From assembly GCA_023374045.1 (NCBI GenBank), contig CM041776.1, positions 125,641,733 to 125,705,732 of the forward strand: a stretch of 64,000 bases of DNA, given 5' to 3'. The position numbers were made by a program, and so were the translations under genes. This DNA comes from Limonium bicolor (taxonomy: Eukaryota > Streptophyta > Magnoliopsida > Caryophyllales > Plumbaginaceae). Below, piece after piece: positions 22,139-35,640 of this stretch (position 1 is the first letter of the stretch; each line of letters opens with the position of its first letter). A model generated the notes under the pieces. The model was not told the origin of the DNA. It was given only the letters and a program-made list of their open reading frames with translations, and searched no databases.

Positions 22139-23180
22139 CAAATACCCTTTCTGGAGCAAACCAACCCACGCGGCCAACCCATGTGGGTCAGTCGAGCTCG
22201 TATCCCAGTTTCTGGAATGGACCATCCCAGGGGGACCAACCCATACCCGTGTGGGTCGGTCGAGCTCGTCTCCAAGTTTCTGGATTGGGCTAACCCAGGG
22301 GGACCGACTAATGGTGGCCACGGGTCCGGTTCCACCGGTTCTGGTTCCGGTTCCGGAAAATGTGTATTCGTATTCGGAACCGGTCTGGGCGGTTTCCGGT
22401 TCTGGTTCTGAAATCTGGATTCGCTTCGGATTCGGTCAAAAAACCGGTTCCGGTTATGATCGGTTCCGACCGGTTCCGGAAAGATTCGATCGGCTCCAGT
22501 TGCTTCGTTTTAGCTCCGATTTGAGATTCGTTTGAGCGCACACGCTGCTCTTTTCATCACTTTACTCCTAGATAGGTTATTCTTCAAGTTTGTAATCTTA
22601 AATGTGTAAGAAACAAAGACTTAGGAATTTTTATTGAATTTACAAAAATAAGGAACAAAGAGAATTTTATTATATGATTCACTGCCTCATTAAAACCTTA
22701 TTAGGTAAAAACCCATTGGGAAAACCCTAATAAGGAAAAAGAGTACAACTACTAAGAGGTTACATTTTAAAAGCCCAACGGTAACATCAACCGGTTCCGG
22801 GGCGGTTCCGGTTCCGAATCCGACGACGGTTCCAGACGGTTCCACACGGTTCCAGGCAGTTCCGGTTGCGGTTCCGGGCCCGGTTCGGGCCCGAATCTCA
22901 AAACATGTATTCGTATTCGGAACCGGCTGAGGCGGTTTGGTTCCGGTTCCAGTTCCCACCGGTTCCCAGCCGGTTCCGGTTCCAATCGGTTCCGGGTAGA
23001 ACCGGACCCGATGGCCACCATTAGGACCGACCCATGTGGGTTGGTCGGACTCAACCATGAACCACTAGAATGAACCGACCCGGGGAGACCGACCCATCTG
23101 GGTCGGTCAGAACTAAAATTGCTCACCTGCCATCATCTGCAGAAGGTTGACCGACCCATGTGGGTCGGTCAGAACGGAAA
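22139..23180. repeat. GACCGACCCA/TGGGTCGGTC dyad repeat, split by a hAT element
   Basis: Units such as 'tcgagctcgtctccaagtttc' alternate with 'gaccgaccca..tgtgggtcggtc' dyads at 22150-22308, and they resume at 23024-23180 after a 715-bp insertion. The pattern parallels the minisatellite at 5378-5726. The following 23181-23499 looks like a retroelement leader (CT-rich, with 'tcttctccaagcttccc') but holds no recognisable gene. The repeat may belong to an LTR. Confidence 0.7.
22309..23023. mobile_element. Non-autonomous hAT element, 715 bp, with 8-bp TSD
   Basis: Terminal inverted repeats start TAATGGTGGCCACGGGTCCG and end in its reverse complement with one gap. Both sides carry GGACCGAC (22301-22308 and 23024-23031), a perfect 8-bp duplication. 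Subterminal regions are dense in GGTTCCGG words, common in plant hAT ends, and both halves contain 'tgtattcgtattcggaacc'. The middle has a 'cctcattaaaaccttattagg..aaccc' tail-like phrase seen in many plant transposon 3' ends. No transposase is present. Confidence 0.92.
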
Positions 23181-23499
23181 TTTATCCAGAACATCTGTTT
23201 CAAAATGGGGATTTTTGCACTTACTTCCTCACTTTCATTTCCGCACTTCCACAACTCAAAACAAAAGAGAGGCGATTTTGGGGAGCAAAAGAAGAGAAGA
23301 AAAGGTTCATCTTCTCCAAGCTTCCCACCATCTCCAATGGCTTCTTTCTCACTCTCTATATTGTAGGCTTTATAGATTAATTTTTTTCTGGAAGAAAGAA
23401 AAAACTACCTCAATTATTTATCACATAGATTCCTTACATATTGACTATTGTGGGATTGTGTTGCACCAAAAACCTATCATTTCACTTCTGCCATCGCCC

Positions 23500-24557
23500 T
23501 AGATTAGCTAGCATGTGCGCCAAGTTCCCATCCTTTGTACATAGTTCCACTTTACCTATCAAAACCATTAGTTAACCTAAGGACAACATCTAGAACTAAC
23601 CTAACTTCTACGGAGACATCATTAGAGCCATTTACATAGTCAACATTTGACTTACATTCTGATCACCAAAAACAAACCTGATTAAACCCAGCTCTCGACC
23701 TTGACCTCCCTTGACTCCAGCAGCCATAACATGACCTGCACTATCCCGAAAAACCGTTACAACACCAAATGAAATGTCTTCCACCATACTTCCATCAACT
23801 TGGATGTCAACTAGGTCTGAATCATGATTCGTTGCTCACGATAATTGTTAGTATTCTAAAAACTGATGCACTAGTTATGCGTATATATTTTAAGCTTATG
23901 TTATAATCTGTTATGGACAATTGATCGGTTGGTCTGATGGTGATAGTGAACCGGATGGATTAGTGGGGTTGGTAAACCGTGTCTGTCCAGTTCGGTTTAG
24001 GTTTAGGTTAAGCTATCAGTAAGTGGTGAGCTAGAATTGTGAGGGAGAAAACGATGCGGTGTTCTTGAATTTTCTCCTCTTCTCTGATTGAATCGATCCT
24101 TTGAATCTTTGTTGTTCATCAAATCTTTCATGTTCTGCCTGCTGCCATCCCATCTCCCTAGAGCACACTTCACCATGCTAGATTCGATACGCTCGAGCAG
24201 TGTTAAATCAATACGTAAACATTGATTCAAAAACCAATGAATAGAAGCACCATGAAAAGTAAAAGTCATTGGTACATGCTACTGGGCTTGATCCCAAAAC
24301 ATAGCAACATTTGTACAGCTCAAAGAAAGATGACAAATGCTCTTAAACCTACCACAAAAACATGCTAAAATCATAACCCTCTTCACATTGGTAAGCAATA
24401 AGCCCCTTACACTGAATCATACTACTCAACAAGTGCCAACAAAAATCTTAACACGATTTGGCTAACTTAATTTCCAGACTCGTGTTAGAGCAAGACCAAC
24501 CTAGCACATAGTGGAGCTACAACAAGCATCTTGGTTCATACAACCCAAAGCAAGAAA
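23500..24557 (-). pseudogene. LINE-type pseudogene: zf-RVT and RNase H-like (RVT_3) parts
   Basis: On the minus strand, 24500-24280 gives LEIKLAKSC and, in another frame, CGRFKSICHLSLSCTNVAMFW, the Cys/His spacing of the zf-RVT domain. Then 23830-23500 reads VDIQVDGSMVEDISFG and VVTVFRDSAGHVMAAGVKGG, the start of the plant RVT_3 RNase H fold, and ends with DGNLAHMLANLG, like its final NxxAHxLA motif. Stops and shifts are frequent. The order matches the C-terminus of plant LINEs and 'putative ribonuclease H' genes. The upstream part continues beyond the LTR element, at 37476-37835. Confidence 0.7.
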
Positions 24558-24562
24558 ATAAG

Positions 24563-27500
24563 TGCTATACCAAAGTATTGACCCCCTCCCCCCATAAAAG
24601 AGTATCTAAGGCATGAGGGCTATAAGAATCATTTGGTCAAGGGACATGGAATCCCGGTTTGATCGGCACATTTTGAGGCATTGGTGATAGCTCGGTCATC
24701 ACGAGGGGCATTTTCGTAATTTCAGGGCTCCTAAGCCAACACGTAAACTTTCTTTCTCCTCCGAAAACATTTCAAATCAACTCAAAGTTCCTTGAAATTT
24801 TAACATGTGATAAACAATGGCATTTAAAGTATAATGGCTTTGAAATTTTGAATTTTCAAACTTCCATTAATTTCCTAGTAATTTTTGAGTGAGTACGACA
24901 AGAAACTGAACTTAAAAATATTTCAATATCTTAAAATTCTAATTTTTCTTTAGAAAAATCAGAAATATCTTCCTCTAAATGTGGTTAAAATTTCATGGCC
25001 AAATTCCATTAGGAAGTCACCTAACCAAACCCCAATAAATTTTGGTTTTTACCGAGTTTACTTTATGTTTAGTGATGTCTATATAATACCTTATCTCTTG
25101 ATAGGGGACACACACCAAGAACCCTAGAACTCTCAAGAACCCAGCCGTCTCTACTCTCTCATGTCTTTCAACTCTCGAGCACCGGAATACAATAAAAAAT
25201 CTTCCAAATCATCACATAAACACAATTTTCAACTCCTATAACCTCAACAATCATCAAACCCAACCAAATCACCATAAAAACGTGAAGAACAACATTAGAT
25301 TGCAAGGGTCAGAATCCAGATTCGAACTTAATCTGAAACTTACTCTGATGAAGCATCAAAAGATTCCCGACATGAAGAACCTTGTCAATTCCAAAGGTAA
25401 AACGGGTTGAAAATTTACTTTTCTAACTCCCCTTGACTTCATTAGTCTTTTTTTTTACTTTGAGTGTGAACCGATCTTTCCTGGCTTCCGAATTGTTGTT
25501 GTTTTTGTTTCTGCCCTATTACTTGTTCATTACTGTAACACCCCTATTTAACATATTTATAGCGGAAATAAAATAATAAAGGCATACAGACCATCGGGTT
25601 CCAAACACCCGGCACCAAACCTCACCAATTACAACTTAAAGATTACAATTGTCACGGCCTGAACCTCGAGAAAACTTAACAAAAATAAAATAAATAAAAC
25701 ACATAAACTCTCCTCAACACCTAATCCCATCCCAATCACTCGTTCTCTTTGTGCCACCTGTAAAGTAGCTCGTACCTGCAAGATAAAACCAAGCAGCCCA
25801 CCCCGAGAGGGGTGGGTCAGTTCCCTGGAATGGAACTGGTACGATCCTCCAAAAACAAACTTATAATACAACTCTTAAATAAATATTAGCTTGAAACAAT
25901 CACTTAAAACACAGAGGAACAAGCATTTCACAAATCACCAAACCAAGATAACAAGTTAAGAATAAAGATAATAACAGAAAGGTAAAGTTAGTGAAACAAA
26001 ACCACACCATGTGTTAGTGAACATCCAATGCCTTAGTTAAACCCAATTCCCGTTAGGAGTAGAAAGACTCAGATAGTCACAAAAGACTAGGAATGAAAAG
26101 ATAGATCCAAGAACCAATAACTCATGAGTGGAATAATTCAACTGGGAGAGATGGCCCCCACCGCCAAGTACGTCCTTTTAGGACAGGGGATGTACAGCCC
26201 TCACTGTCTACTACGTCCTTTTTGGGATAGGGGATATACAGCCCCTCACTGTTACCATTGAAGACGTGTGCACGTCGAAACAACAAGAACCAGCTCATGG
26301 ATGAAACGATATCCAGAGTCAAAAGAAGAATTTACCAAAATTGACCTTTTCCAAATTCCCATTAGATCACTAACTACCAGAGCAATACCAAAACCCTCAG
26401 TCCTACAGAGTGCAGAAGCGTAAACCCTAAGCAGTCAATGTCTAATGGAACAACCAATAGATGGAACCAGTACCCATGTAAGTTTCACATTCAAGGCTCA
26501 GTTAGTCACACAAGCTGAGTTAGTCACACAACCATTTCCTTTTAGAAATCCTCTTAAACTCAGTTAGCGTTTTTCGAAAACGTCTCATAAGTCAATCAGC
26601 AAAAGTATCGGAGTATGAGAAATCATACCTGGTATGTGAAGAACAATAAATAACTCGAATAAGTGATTCCCCAATAGTAACCTATTTAAGGAGTTCCAAG
26701 TGTCGATTAGTTAAGGGACCTATAAACCAAACAACCTTCTTTCTTACTGATTAATAGTTCCAGGTTTACCATTATTCTCTCACAAGGATTGGGCTTGACT
26801 TGTTAACTAAATCCTTTGTTAGGCCCATTTCGTTTAGTTTGGAATGATCTAGAATTTATCCCTGAGAGTGGCCCAAACTCTCTTTGAATTGTTTAAGTGG
26901 GCTTTTGGAGTTCATAGACTTGGGCTTAGTAGGTTAACCCAAGACCGTGTTACGTTTATGTTGTGTAACTAAACCCATAAGTTAATAGTGACTATTTAAT
27001 TACACACCGATTTAAACCTAAGGTTTAATATATATATCCTTCTTATTATAACTATCACAAGGAATGTTATTTCCCTCATCTATTTAATGTATTTATAAAC
27101 AATATATATATATATATATATATAATCTTTTTGTGTTAAGATTTATCCATAACATTTTAAAGAAATTTTATTGTATTTAATTATGTTTAATAACTTTTAG
27201 GCATAACCACAACCGATATACGGTTTATAAAATAAAGTGTTTCCCTTTATTTATTTAATATATATACGTATACCCGTATTAGAATTTAATTAAGACATCC
27301 CCTATGAAGCTTATTGTATTTAAATTATCTTATTACTTCAACATTTATCTGCATTCCATGTATGTTTCATAAAGTATTTCTTACTATATCTTAGGATACT
27401 AGCTCTTATAATATTTAGTTAATATAAGTGTTAATTTATTAGCTCCCTGTTTTACCCTAAGTTACTATTTTTTTTACTTTCTATATGTGTAAATATATAT

Positions 27501-30500
27501 ACATTTTCCTTAGTTTAATTAAAAATATTAACTCCCATATAATATAATAAATAAAACGTAAAATAATTAATTTCCTTGACTTAACTTAAGTTTCTACTTA
27601 AATAAGTATATATACTTACATGTAAATAATTTCACCTCTCTTAAAAGATTACCCAAAACATTTATAAACTTACTGTTATAAAATGTTAATTTAGTTTCCC
27701 TTATTTTCACCAGCTTAAAAAGTTTATTAACAAACCATACTTTAATTTTTGGTTACATTAAAAACCATACATTATAAGTTATTCTTATGAAAAAACTCAA
27801 AACACAATTTTTAAACCCACTTACCATTATCCAAAAATTCCCAAATTTAATATACAGTAACTATAACATTTTATACATATTATAAAATTTTTATTTCATA
27901 AAAATATCTTTTTAAATTAACCAAATAATTCCAGAAAACCCGTAACTTGCAAAACTCATAAATTACGTTTAAAAACTCCAAAACCATATTAATTTACATC
28001 AAAATAAACTAAATTTAATAAGGAATCTATGATTAAAATATCAAGGCAAAATACATTCGGGAAGGTATTTAAATTAACTCAACAAGTTAGGGTTATTTAC
28101 TGGAATTTAAAAACCTAATATACTTAAATCTGAAACGTTTTAATCTCGGCCGTCCGTTCCTTCTAACTACGATCGGATGGCCCAGATTCGCCAAGTTCAT
28201 CAGAAACCCAATTCGAATGCCAATTGGGAATCTGTCGATTTCTCACAATCTACTGAACAAAATTCGTTAATTCTTGCTCCATTCGTTTCAAAATTTAATG
28301 ACGATTCCAGAGGTACCAATTTGACTATCTATGGTGCGCAAATTTGAGAAAACGATTATGGGTTCGAAGAAACTAGGGTTCATGTTGTTTCGAGAAGAAT
28401 TCGACAAAATTATGTCAATATAGTGCGTAATAGATTAAATTGATTGGTGGGTTAGTTCGAGAAGAAAAACTGAGTGGCAATAACGGAGGAATTGGTCGGA
28501 AACTCACTAGAAGTGCGCCGGCGAGAGTACTCAAATTCGGGATTCCGGAAAAGGTTGGACTTTCAGGCAGTTCGAGTAGTGAACTTTGCAGATCTATAAT
28601 TTACAATATAGATCGAGTTAGGCCACGTTCTTGGGCTTATTCGAAAGAAGAAACTTGACTCTACACAATGATAGCAAGAACTCCCCTATCTTGCACTACA
28701 CAGAAAGAAATCGGAGTTGAAAGTTACGAGTTTACCTTGCGTTTTCTGGAAAAATCCTATGATTTTATGTGGTGACGAATCCGAAACTTTAGACACCTCC
28801 CTCTTCCAAACGGTTGGAATTGGCTTCGGTCATCAACATTAAAGTTGTAGAGGGATTAGAGCTCTTCAAAACGAGCTAAAGAACATGAAATTTGGCTGAG
28901 AAACGAAGAAGTTATGGCAACGAAGTTACCTGAATCGAAGGAAAACTGGAATCTGCAGTTTCGGTTTTGCAGGGTGGCTACTTTGGATCGAATTTCTGGT
29001 TGATTTAGGATGAACTAGGTTTAGTGGAGTTATGGTTGTTTAGAGGAAGTGTAGGAGAAGAGAACACAGAAGACGGCACTCAAAAATTCCAAAAGATGAG
29101 AAAGTTATGAAGGTCACAAGTTAGGGCAAAAACTGGTTACGGTTTCCGGAATAATAGGGGATAAAAATGGCTAAGTATGGGGCGCGTATCCCGAGGCGCA
29201 CGATGAGTCAGAAAACTTGCCACACCAGCATTGTTTTCAAAATTTGGCTCTAAACTTCATTTCATAACTTTGGCTAGGATGATCGGTTTTTGACGTTCTT
29301 TTTATCGATCTTCGTGGTTTTCCATAACCTATTTATTGGTATAGGTTTCATGGGCTGGTTTGACCATTCTCAAAAAGTCAACCCTAGCAAGGCTTGAGAA
29401 GCTTTAAAGGGTTCTAGAATTTTATATTGACTTTCATGTTTCAAAACAATGTTCCAACTCTTTCTAAAATCTTTATAATACTTGGAGTGTTTATACATTT
29501 TTCCAAGATTTATTGACTTATAAATCTTATTATTAAATTCATAATACCATATAATAATATATGGTAACCCAATATTTAATAGTTTCTTTAGGATTAAATG
29601 GGAGAAATCCCATGATTTAATTTTCATAATTCCATATAAGGATAGATTTTATTATTCACAATTCCATACTATAATATAATAATTAATGGTATTATTTACG
29701 GTTTTAATAAAAGAAATCCCCTAATTTAATTTAAATTAATTTATGGGTATTTCAATTACGTTTCAGCCTTAATTCGTAATCAAACTAAATTCTTTCAAGT
29801 ACTATGTGTTCATAATCTCATAGGCTAGGCTACACACCATAAAATTTGAGCCAAAAACACCGTCGACAACAGCCCAAATTCCACCGTCTGAGGGCGGTCC
29901 ACAACCATGGACGCTACATTCGGGTCTTGGATGCCCGGACGCTCTCGGACGGGGCGGATTATTTTTTTTCAAAATTTAGGGTTTTTCAACTTATGTTCGG
30001 ACCCACATACGCCCTATCCGTGGACCAAGACTTTTTAAATTTCATTTTCTTGTAATTTTGATTTTTCTAATTATTAGGTTAATTAGGGTCCATGGTTCGG
30101 ACAATAGATCCTTGGCCATGGACAGAATTAAAATTTGACCTAATTCGACTTCCGAAACCCTAGTTTAGGAAATTTCAATTTTCACTTTAATTTTCTGTCA
30201 ATTTTTTAAAAAAATCAAAATCAAGTGCACTTAGGTTAAAACGACCTCGTAATACGCCGTAAATAACATAAGTAGAGGAAAAATGACTTAGAAGGGTAGT
30301 GAAAGTAATTTGACCCCGGAAGAGTCGAATATCAAGCCCCCGAACCTGAACTCTCCTTTTCTAATTTATCGTAGGTTAAAATTAGGTGGCGACTCTAATT
30401 AGGTTCTAGTGAGCTAGCTTAGGATTTAATAATTATTGTTCTTTGACTTAGTTATTAAACTTAGGATATAAGTGGACGTAGAACCCGATCAGATTCTAGT

Positions 30501-30546
30501 CAACCCGAATCAACATAGGATAGTGCTTCTAAAATCGAGGCTCACA
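24563..30546 (+). repeat. 5' LTR of the LARD, interrupted at 25534
   Basis: First part 24563-25533, second part 29755-30546; together they collinearly match 35765-37470. The first 35 bases are more diverged than the rest and include 'ccccctcccccc'. The end GGCTCACA corresponds to GGCTCATA in the 3' copy, after which the two flanks differ completely. Confidence 0.8.
25534..29754 (-). mobile_element. Solo LTR of the AlkB-associated Ty3 family (copy E), TSD ATTAC
   Basis: Opens TGTAACACCCCTATT and ends GGGTATTTCA on the plus strand, the reversed family termini. It is flanked by ATTAC on both sides (25529-25533, 29755-29759). 4.22 kb, with an AT-rich centre (27000-28100) and a leader-like part rich in 'gaaggaaaactgg' type words (28150-29200). 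No internal element region is present, so it is a solo LTR left by LTR-LTR recombination. It sits inside the 5' LTR of the LARD and is younger than it. Confidence 0.9.
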
Positions 30547-30549
30547 GAA

Positions 30550-30567
30550 TGGAGGCTATGTTGGGGA
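30550..30567 (+). promoter_or_regulatory. Candidate primer binding site of the LARD
   Basis: TGGAGGCTATGTTGGGGA begins three bases after the 5' LTR end. It starts with TGG, as required for pairing with a tRNA CCA end. The tRNA was not identified. Confidence 0.45.
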
Positions 30568-31179
30568 TTATCTCTTAATTTTAACTTGTTTAATTTTAAG
30601 AAAGAGGGCTTAACTCGAAACTGTTTATTACGGCTTTTATTATGTTGTTTGTTTAATTGTGTGCGTCATTTAAATTTCCGCAATCGTGCATCATTCGATA
30701 GCGAGGGTCCATGCAAACCAATTTCACCCTGGGACCCGCATTAGGCGACCCCTGTTCGAGACTCACATCTTCTGAGGTGATATGAATAAATGGGGTAAAA
30801 GAGGAGGATCTTGTCTAACCACATCCCCTTAATATCTGGGCTTCAGCTCCTAGTACGTCTCTGACAGTATTCTTATCGAGCCCATTGTTAGGTCAGTCAA
30901 AGACCCGACCATAGATGCACACCTCATGGTGATGTGAAAAAAGTGGGGAAGTCCAAAGAGAATAACGTGCAAGCCCTATTCCTTTGCGGTGACCTGGGCC
31001 CAAGCCCCAAGCACCTCTTCGGATCGATTCTTACCCAGGTTCGCTAAAGCGTCTAGTGAGGTTGTTGAACTTGTGTGAAACCTTGCTTGCTTGTGTGATC
31101 GGCCCACCACCAGGCTTAGAAATTGATAGAAACTTCTCCTACACCAAATTCAGCCTAACCTTAATTCGCAGCTTTATTA

Positions 31180-31990
31180 TTTGCGGCCCAAAGGCCCTTC
31201 TTGGTTTAAATATGAGAGTCATTTGTTTGGACTTTGGCCCAAAAAGCCTAGATTTAGGCGATTTCTCTTTCTACCCAATTTGAATGATCCATTTAGTTCT
31301 AGGCCCATGAAAAAGGGATTCACTAAAACTTGAAGTAATCCACAAGACTTGAAAATCATTGAGGCCTTTCCATTGAAGACCTTTTCGGCCCAATGGCCCA
31401 TTGTCTAGGTAAACTTTTTGTTCGGGGCCTAGCCCAAAATCCTAGATCGCGATGTCATCTTTTAAGCTCAATCAGAACCATTCGTCTAGGTTTTGGCCCA
31501 TTCAATAATACATTTGAATTCAAGATAGTTTGCATAACTCATTCATAATAATTTCTAGCCCGAAGGCCCAACAATAATTCAAATGATTCTTGGACTTCAA
31601 AGTTTCTCTCTCGGTCCAGTGGCCCATGCGCACTCCATGAAGTTTCCTTTGGCCCGTATGCTTCACTTCCAAATTAAAGGTATTCAGGCCCACACATCTA
31701 GATACAGTTCAGAAATCATTCAAGCCCATGTGCCTTATTTCTATCCAAACACTTTCCGACCCAAGCGCCACATTCTCAAATCATTCTAGCCCAAACGCCA
31801 CATTCTCATAACATTCCGGCCCGAATGCGCCTATTCACAAATCCATTCCGGCCTAACGCCAATTCACATCTCAAAAATCATTCAGGCTTAAGCGTCTGTA
31901 CATAAACATTCTGGCCTGAGTGTCATATCCTCAAAAATATTCAGGCCCAATTACCTATCAATAGCCAAGAAACCATCTTTGGCCCAAGAG
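31180..31990 (+). repeat. Degenerate array around 'ATTC.GGCCCA..CGCC'
   Basis: Words such as 'attctagcccaaacgcc', 'attccggcccgaatgcg', 'attccggcctaacgcc' and 'attcaggcttaagcg' recur every ~35-45 bp. It lies in the LARD interior and is noncoding. Confidence 0.7.
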
Positions 31991-32479
31991 CTTCGTTTCC
32001 AGTCAAGAAACATTCCCAGTTTAGACTTCTCAAGAGACTACCCGAAGTTCATTGACGAGAAGTAGAAAAAAACCATCACGTTCATCTCAGTGACATCCCG
32101 ACGGTCAAGAACTCGAGTCTTCAGCATGTCGGCGTCAGACAGTTTGGCAGCATTCAAATTCTAGAGAGTCTAGGATTCACAAGCAGTCTACTGTATAACC
32201 TTCCATGACATTCATTTCTCAAATGCATCACACAAAGTCTCAAAGGTTGACTATTTTCAAATCACCAATAGCAAGCAATAGTTTTACTAAATCATTTTCT
32301 TCACAAGCTAATGACTTTTTCAAGTCCGAAGTTTTCACATGTCTTTTAAGATGAGATTTCATTTCCTGGCAATGGAACACAACAATTATGTTTCAAAAAA
32401 AAGATGAACGTGCTCTGCCCAAACACCATAGCTCATTCTCGAAACCTCCAAAATCCACAAAACGGTTCTAAGCCACACT

Positions 32480-32760
32480 TGTGAGAATTGTCATCACAAA
32501 TCATCCAAAGCAAACTCCACCAAACATACCACCACAACCTGCACCATCCACCCACAAATCATTTACCACAACACACCTTCTCACACAAAATTGTCCATCC
32601 CCAAGCAATTCATCACCGCGCACTTACTCACAAAGAAACAAAAAAAAGTAATTTATCCACAAACAACTCACCAGTAACCCAACCCCTCACACACAACTGT
32701 CATTCCACAAATAATTCACCAAAATTCACCTTCACACAAAAGGGTGTTCAAAAGGTTTGT
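32480..32760 (+). repeat. AC-rich low-complexity stretch in the LARD
   Basis: Repeated 'cacaa', 'aattcacc' and 'acaactc' words with almost no G. The 109-codon reading frame over it (His, Asn, Thr, Gln rich) is a composition artefact. Confidence 0.6.
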
Positions 32761-34009
32761 CAAGAGACCCCATATCAATACTGGGGGCAATCTGATTTTA
32801 GAAGCAACTACATTTAATTATTTCATATTAAATTCGCAAGAAAGTCTCAAAGTGAAAATTTCACGAGAGTGTCTTGAACGGTAAAACCAAGAGAGATTGA
32901 GCGTGTCATTTTTACACGTCTCCGGTGAGGCCACACTCAAAGGTATAGTAAACAGCATAACTACAAACGAAAGAGATAATTTGTAAATTTACTCTTAAAC
33001 CTGTGAAAAGTAACAAAGAGCGGATACACAACTATTAGGGATGACAAAACACCTAGGTACAACACCACATATCAAAAAGCTTGTGACCCCTGACATTAAA
33101 ACTTAGGCACCCCTGATGAGGTTTTCATATATCTCCCTTTCAGATATTATAAGCTCCACAAAATAAGCTAGCCCATGATGAATATCCTACCCGGTGACCA
33201 AAGGGTAGCCCGACCCTCGGGTAACATTTTCATCGGTCCAAAATAAGCAACATCATTACCAGTGTGGAGAAAAAATCTGTAAATGGTCCCAAAGTGACGT
33301 AGAATCAAAAGATCTCACATCAAAAACAGCTCTCAAAGTCCAAATTCGGAAACCATAAGAACCCCGAAAGGAAATAAAAAACAAGGAAAGGCAAATCTGA
33401 AAAGCCTCAAAGAAATCCAAAAATTGGAAGAGAGAAAAGGATGCAAAGGACAACTCAAAAGCAAAGTCAACATGAAGTAGCCAAACAACTTCAAGACGAG
33501 AAGAGGCAAACCCGAGAGAAGGTGCAATTTGTAGCTTTGGTCACTTTAATAGCTCCACATACAACAAAAATATTCCTCCATGGTCCCGTTGTCATACATC
33601 ACACCCCATGGCCACGACATTAGCTTTAAAAAATTTCGACTTAGTAGTTGTGTATCCAATTACGTGAAAGTAACAGGTCGAATACATAAATCTAACAAAT
33701 ATCAAATTCAATGGTTAAGAGGTTGTAACTAAAAAGAAAGACACGAGTGCAAACACGGAACATATCGAGTGTAGGTTTGGTAGCACCACACCATAGCAAA
33801 CCTTGACCCCTTTTGAGAGCAAGACTTGTTTTGGGCAATTCATCAAAGAAAATACTTAGGCAATCGATCATTCCGATCGATTGCCTCGAACTATACCTCA
33901 GATTGCATTAAGGAAAAATACTAGGGACAATTGTTGGTTCCAACAATTGTAATGACAACACCAATTGAAACCTAAAGTGGTTTAAGCCCTTCACAAGCTC
34001 CTACCTTCA

Positions 34010-34800
34010 CAAAAACATTCACATAGGCTCGTCATAAGTCCTATCCACTTTCATTTAGGCTCATAATAAGCCCTACCCTCATTCACATAGGCTCGTCGTA
34101 AGTCTTATCGACTTTCATTTAGGCTCGTAATAAGTCCTACCCACATTGACATAGGCTCGTCATAAGTCCTTTCCACTTTCATTTAGGTTTGTAATAAGTC
34201 CTAACCACATTCACATACGCTCATTATAAGTCCTATCCACTTTCATTTAGGCTCGTAATAAGCCTACCCTCATTCACATAGGGTTGTCATAAGTCCTATC
34301 CACTTTCATACAAGCTCATAATAAGTCCTACCCACATTCGCATAGTCTTGTCATAAGTCCTATCCACTTTCATTTAGGCTCGTAATAAGTCCTACCCTCA
34401 TTCACATAGGCTCTTCATAAGTCCTATCCACTTTCATTTAGGCTCTTAATAAGTCTCACCCTCATTCACATAGGCTCGTCATAAATCATATCCACATTCA
34501 TCTAAGCTCATCATAAGCCCTACCTGCATTCATCTAGGCACGTAATGAGCCCTACCTACACTCATATAGGCACGTCATAAACCCTACCTACATTCATTTA
34601 GGCTCGTCATAAGCCTTACCGGTATTACAGGCACGTAATAAGTCCTACCCACATTAATCCAGGCATGCCATAAGCCCCACCCGCATTCATCTAGGCTCTT
34701 CATAAGCCCTACCTACATTACAGACACGTAATAAGTCCTACCCACATTCATCAAGGCACGTCATTAGCCCAACCTGCATTCATATAGGCTTGTCATAAGT
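34010..34800 (+). repeat. Tandem array, 32-bp subunits in 64-bp units
   Basis: About a dozen units alternate two related 32-bp halves, 'cacataggctcgtcataagt..' and 'catttaggctcgtaataagt..', giving a 64-bp higher-order period. Later units drift ('catctaggcacgtaatgagcc'). The array lies in the LARD interior. Confidence 0.9.
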
Positions 34801-35259
34801 TCTAATACCTTTTTTCTACATTCACCATGTTTGGCACTCTCAACTTGCATAGCAATCACTTTGGAATAGGTTCCGGTCCCTAGATGCACCCGGGTCATGA
34901 CATTCAAACACATTACATCATGAAACATCCATATCATTCATTCTTGCATTACTTAGGCTCATCATAAGCCCTGTCTAAAAGTTGGTGAGGTGATGGCAAT
35001 AAATCCTCCTGTGTTATGTCAACTTATTTTGTAATTAATGAATGGTGAGCGAAGGCAATAAGTCCTCAGGGTTTATAGTAGGAGTTATTTGGGGGGCAAT
35101 GACAATAAGTACACAATGGGTCCAATCAGGAGCAACAACTCGGGTTTTGGTCCCTAGATGCACCGAACATCATTTTCATATCATCTTCTTCTTCATATCA
35201 CTCGCATATCCACATTTGCACTGCAAATTCCCGATACCATAGAATGCTCGATATTTTCC

Positions 35260-35640
35260 TTTCGTTTTAGGTAGTCAGTGCCTTAGAATAGTTCAAGAAC
35301 AATTCAGCATTTTAGGTAGTCAGCGTCTTAGAACAACTCGACAACATTTCAGCATTTTAGGTAGTCAGGCCTTAGAACAGCTCGACAACATTTCAGCATT
35401 TTAGGTACGTTTGACAACATTTTATCACTTTTAGGTAGTCAAAGCCTTATAACAGCTCGCTACATTTCAGCATTTTAGGTTGTCAGCGCCTTAGAACAGC
35501 TCGACAGCATTTTATCATTTCTAGGTAGTCTACGCCTTAGAATAGCTCGACAAAATCTAGGTAGTTGGCTCCTTTAAATAACCAACAACTTGCTTCAGGT
35601 AGCTAGCCCTTTATAATAGCTCGGCACATTCAGAATCTTT
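35260..35640 (+). repeat. Tandem array, about 45-bp unit
   Basis: Units of the form 'ttttaggtagtcagcgcc', 'ttagaacagctcgacaac', 'atttcagca' repeat about eight times with decay towards the 3' end ('ggtagctagccctttata'). It lies just before the polypurine tract of the LARD. Confidence 0.88.

Noticed and set aside
22004..23126. Several Gly/Ser/Phe- or Pro/Glu-rich frames on both strands
   Set aside because: Products of GGTTCCGG and GACCGACCCA repeats within and around a hAT element.
32488..32817. 109-codon His/Asn/Thr-rich frame
   Set aside because: Sits in an AC-rich low-complexity part of the LARD; no domain is seen.
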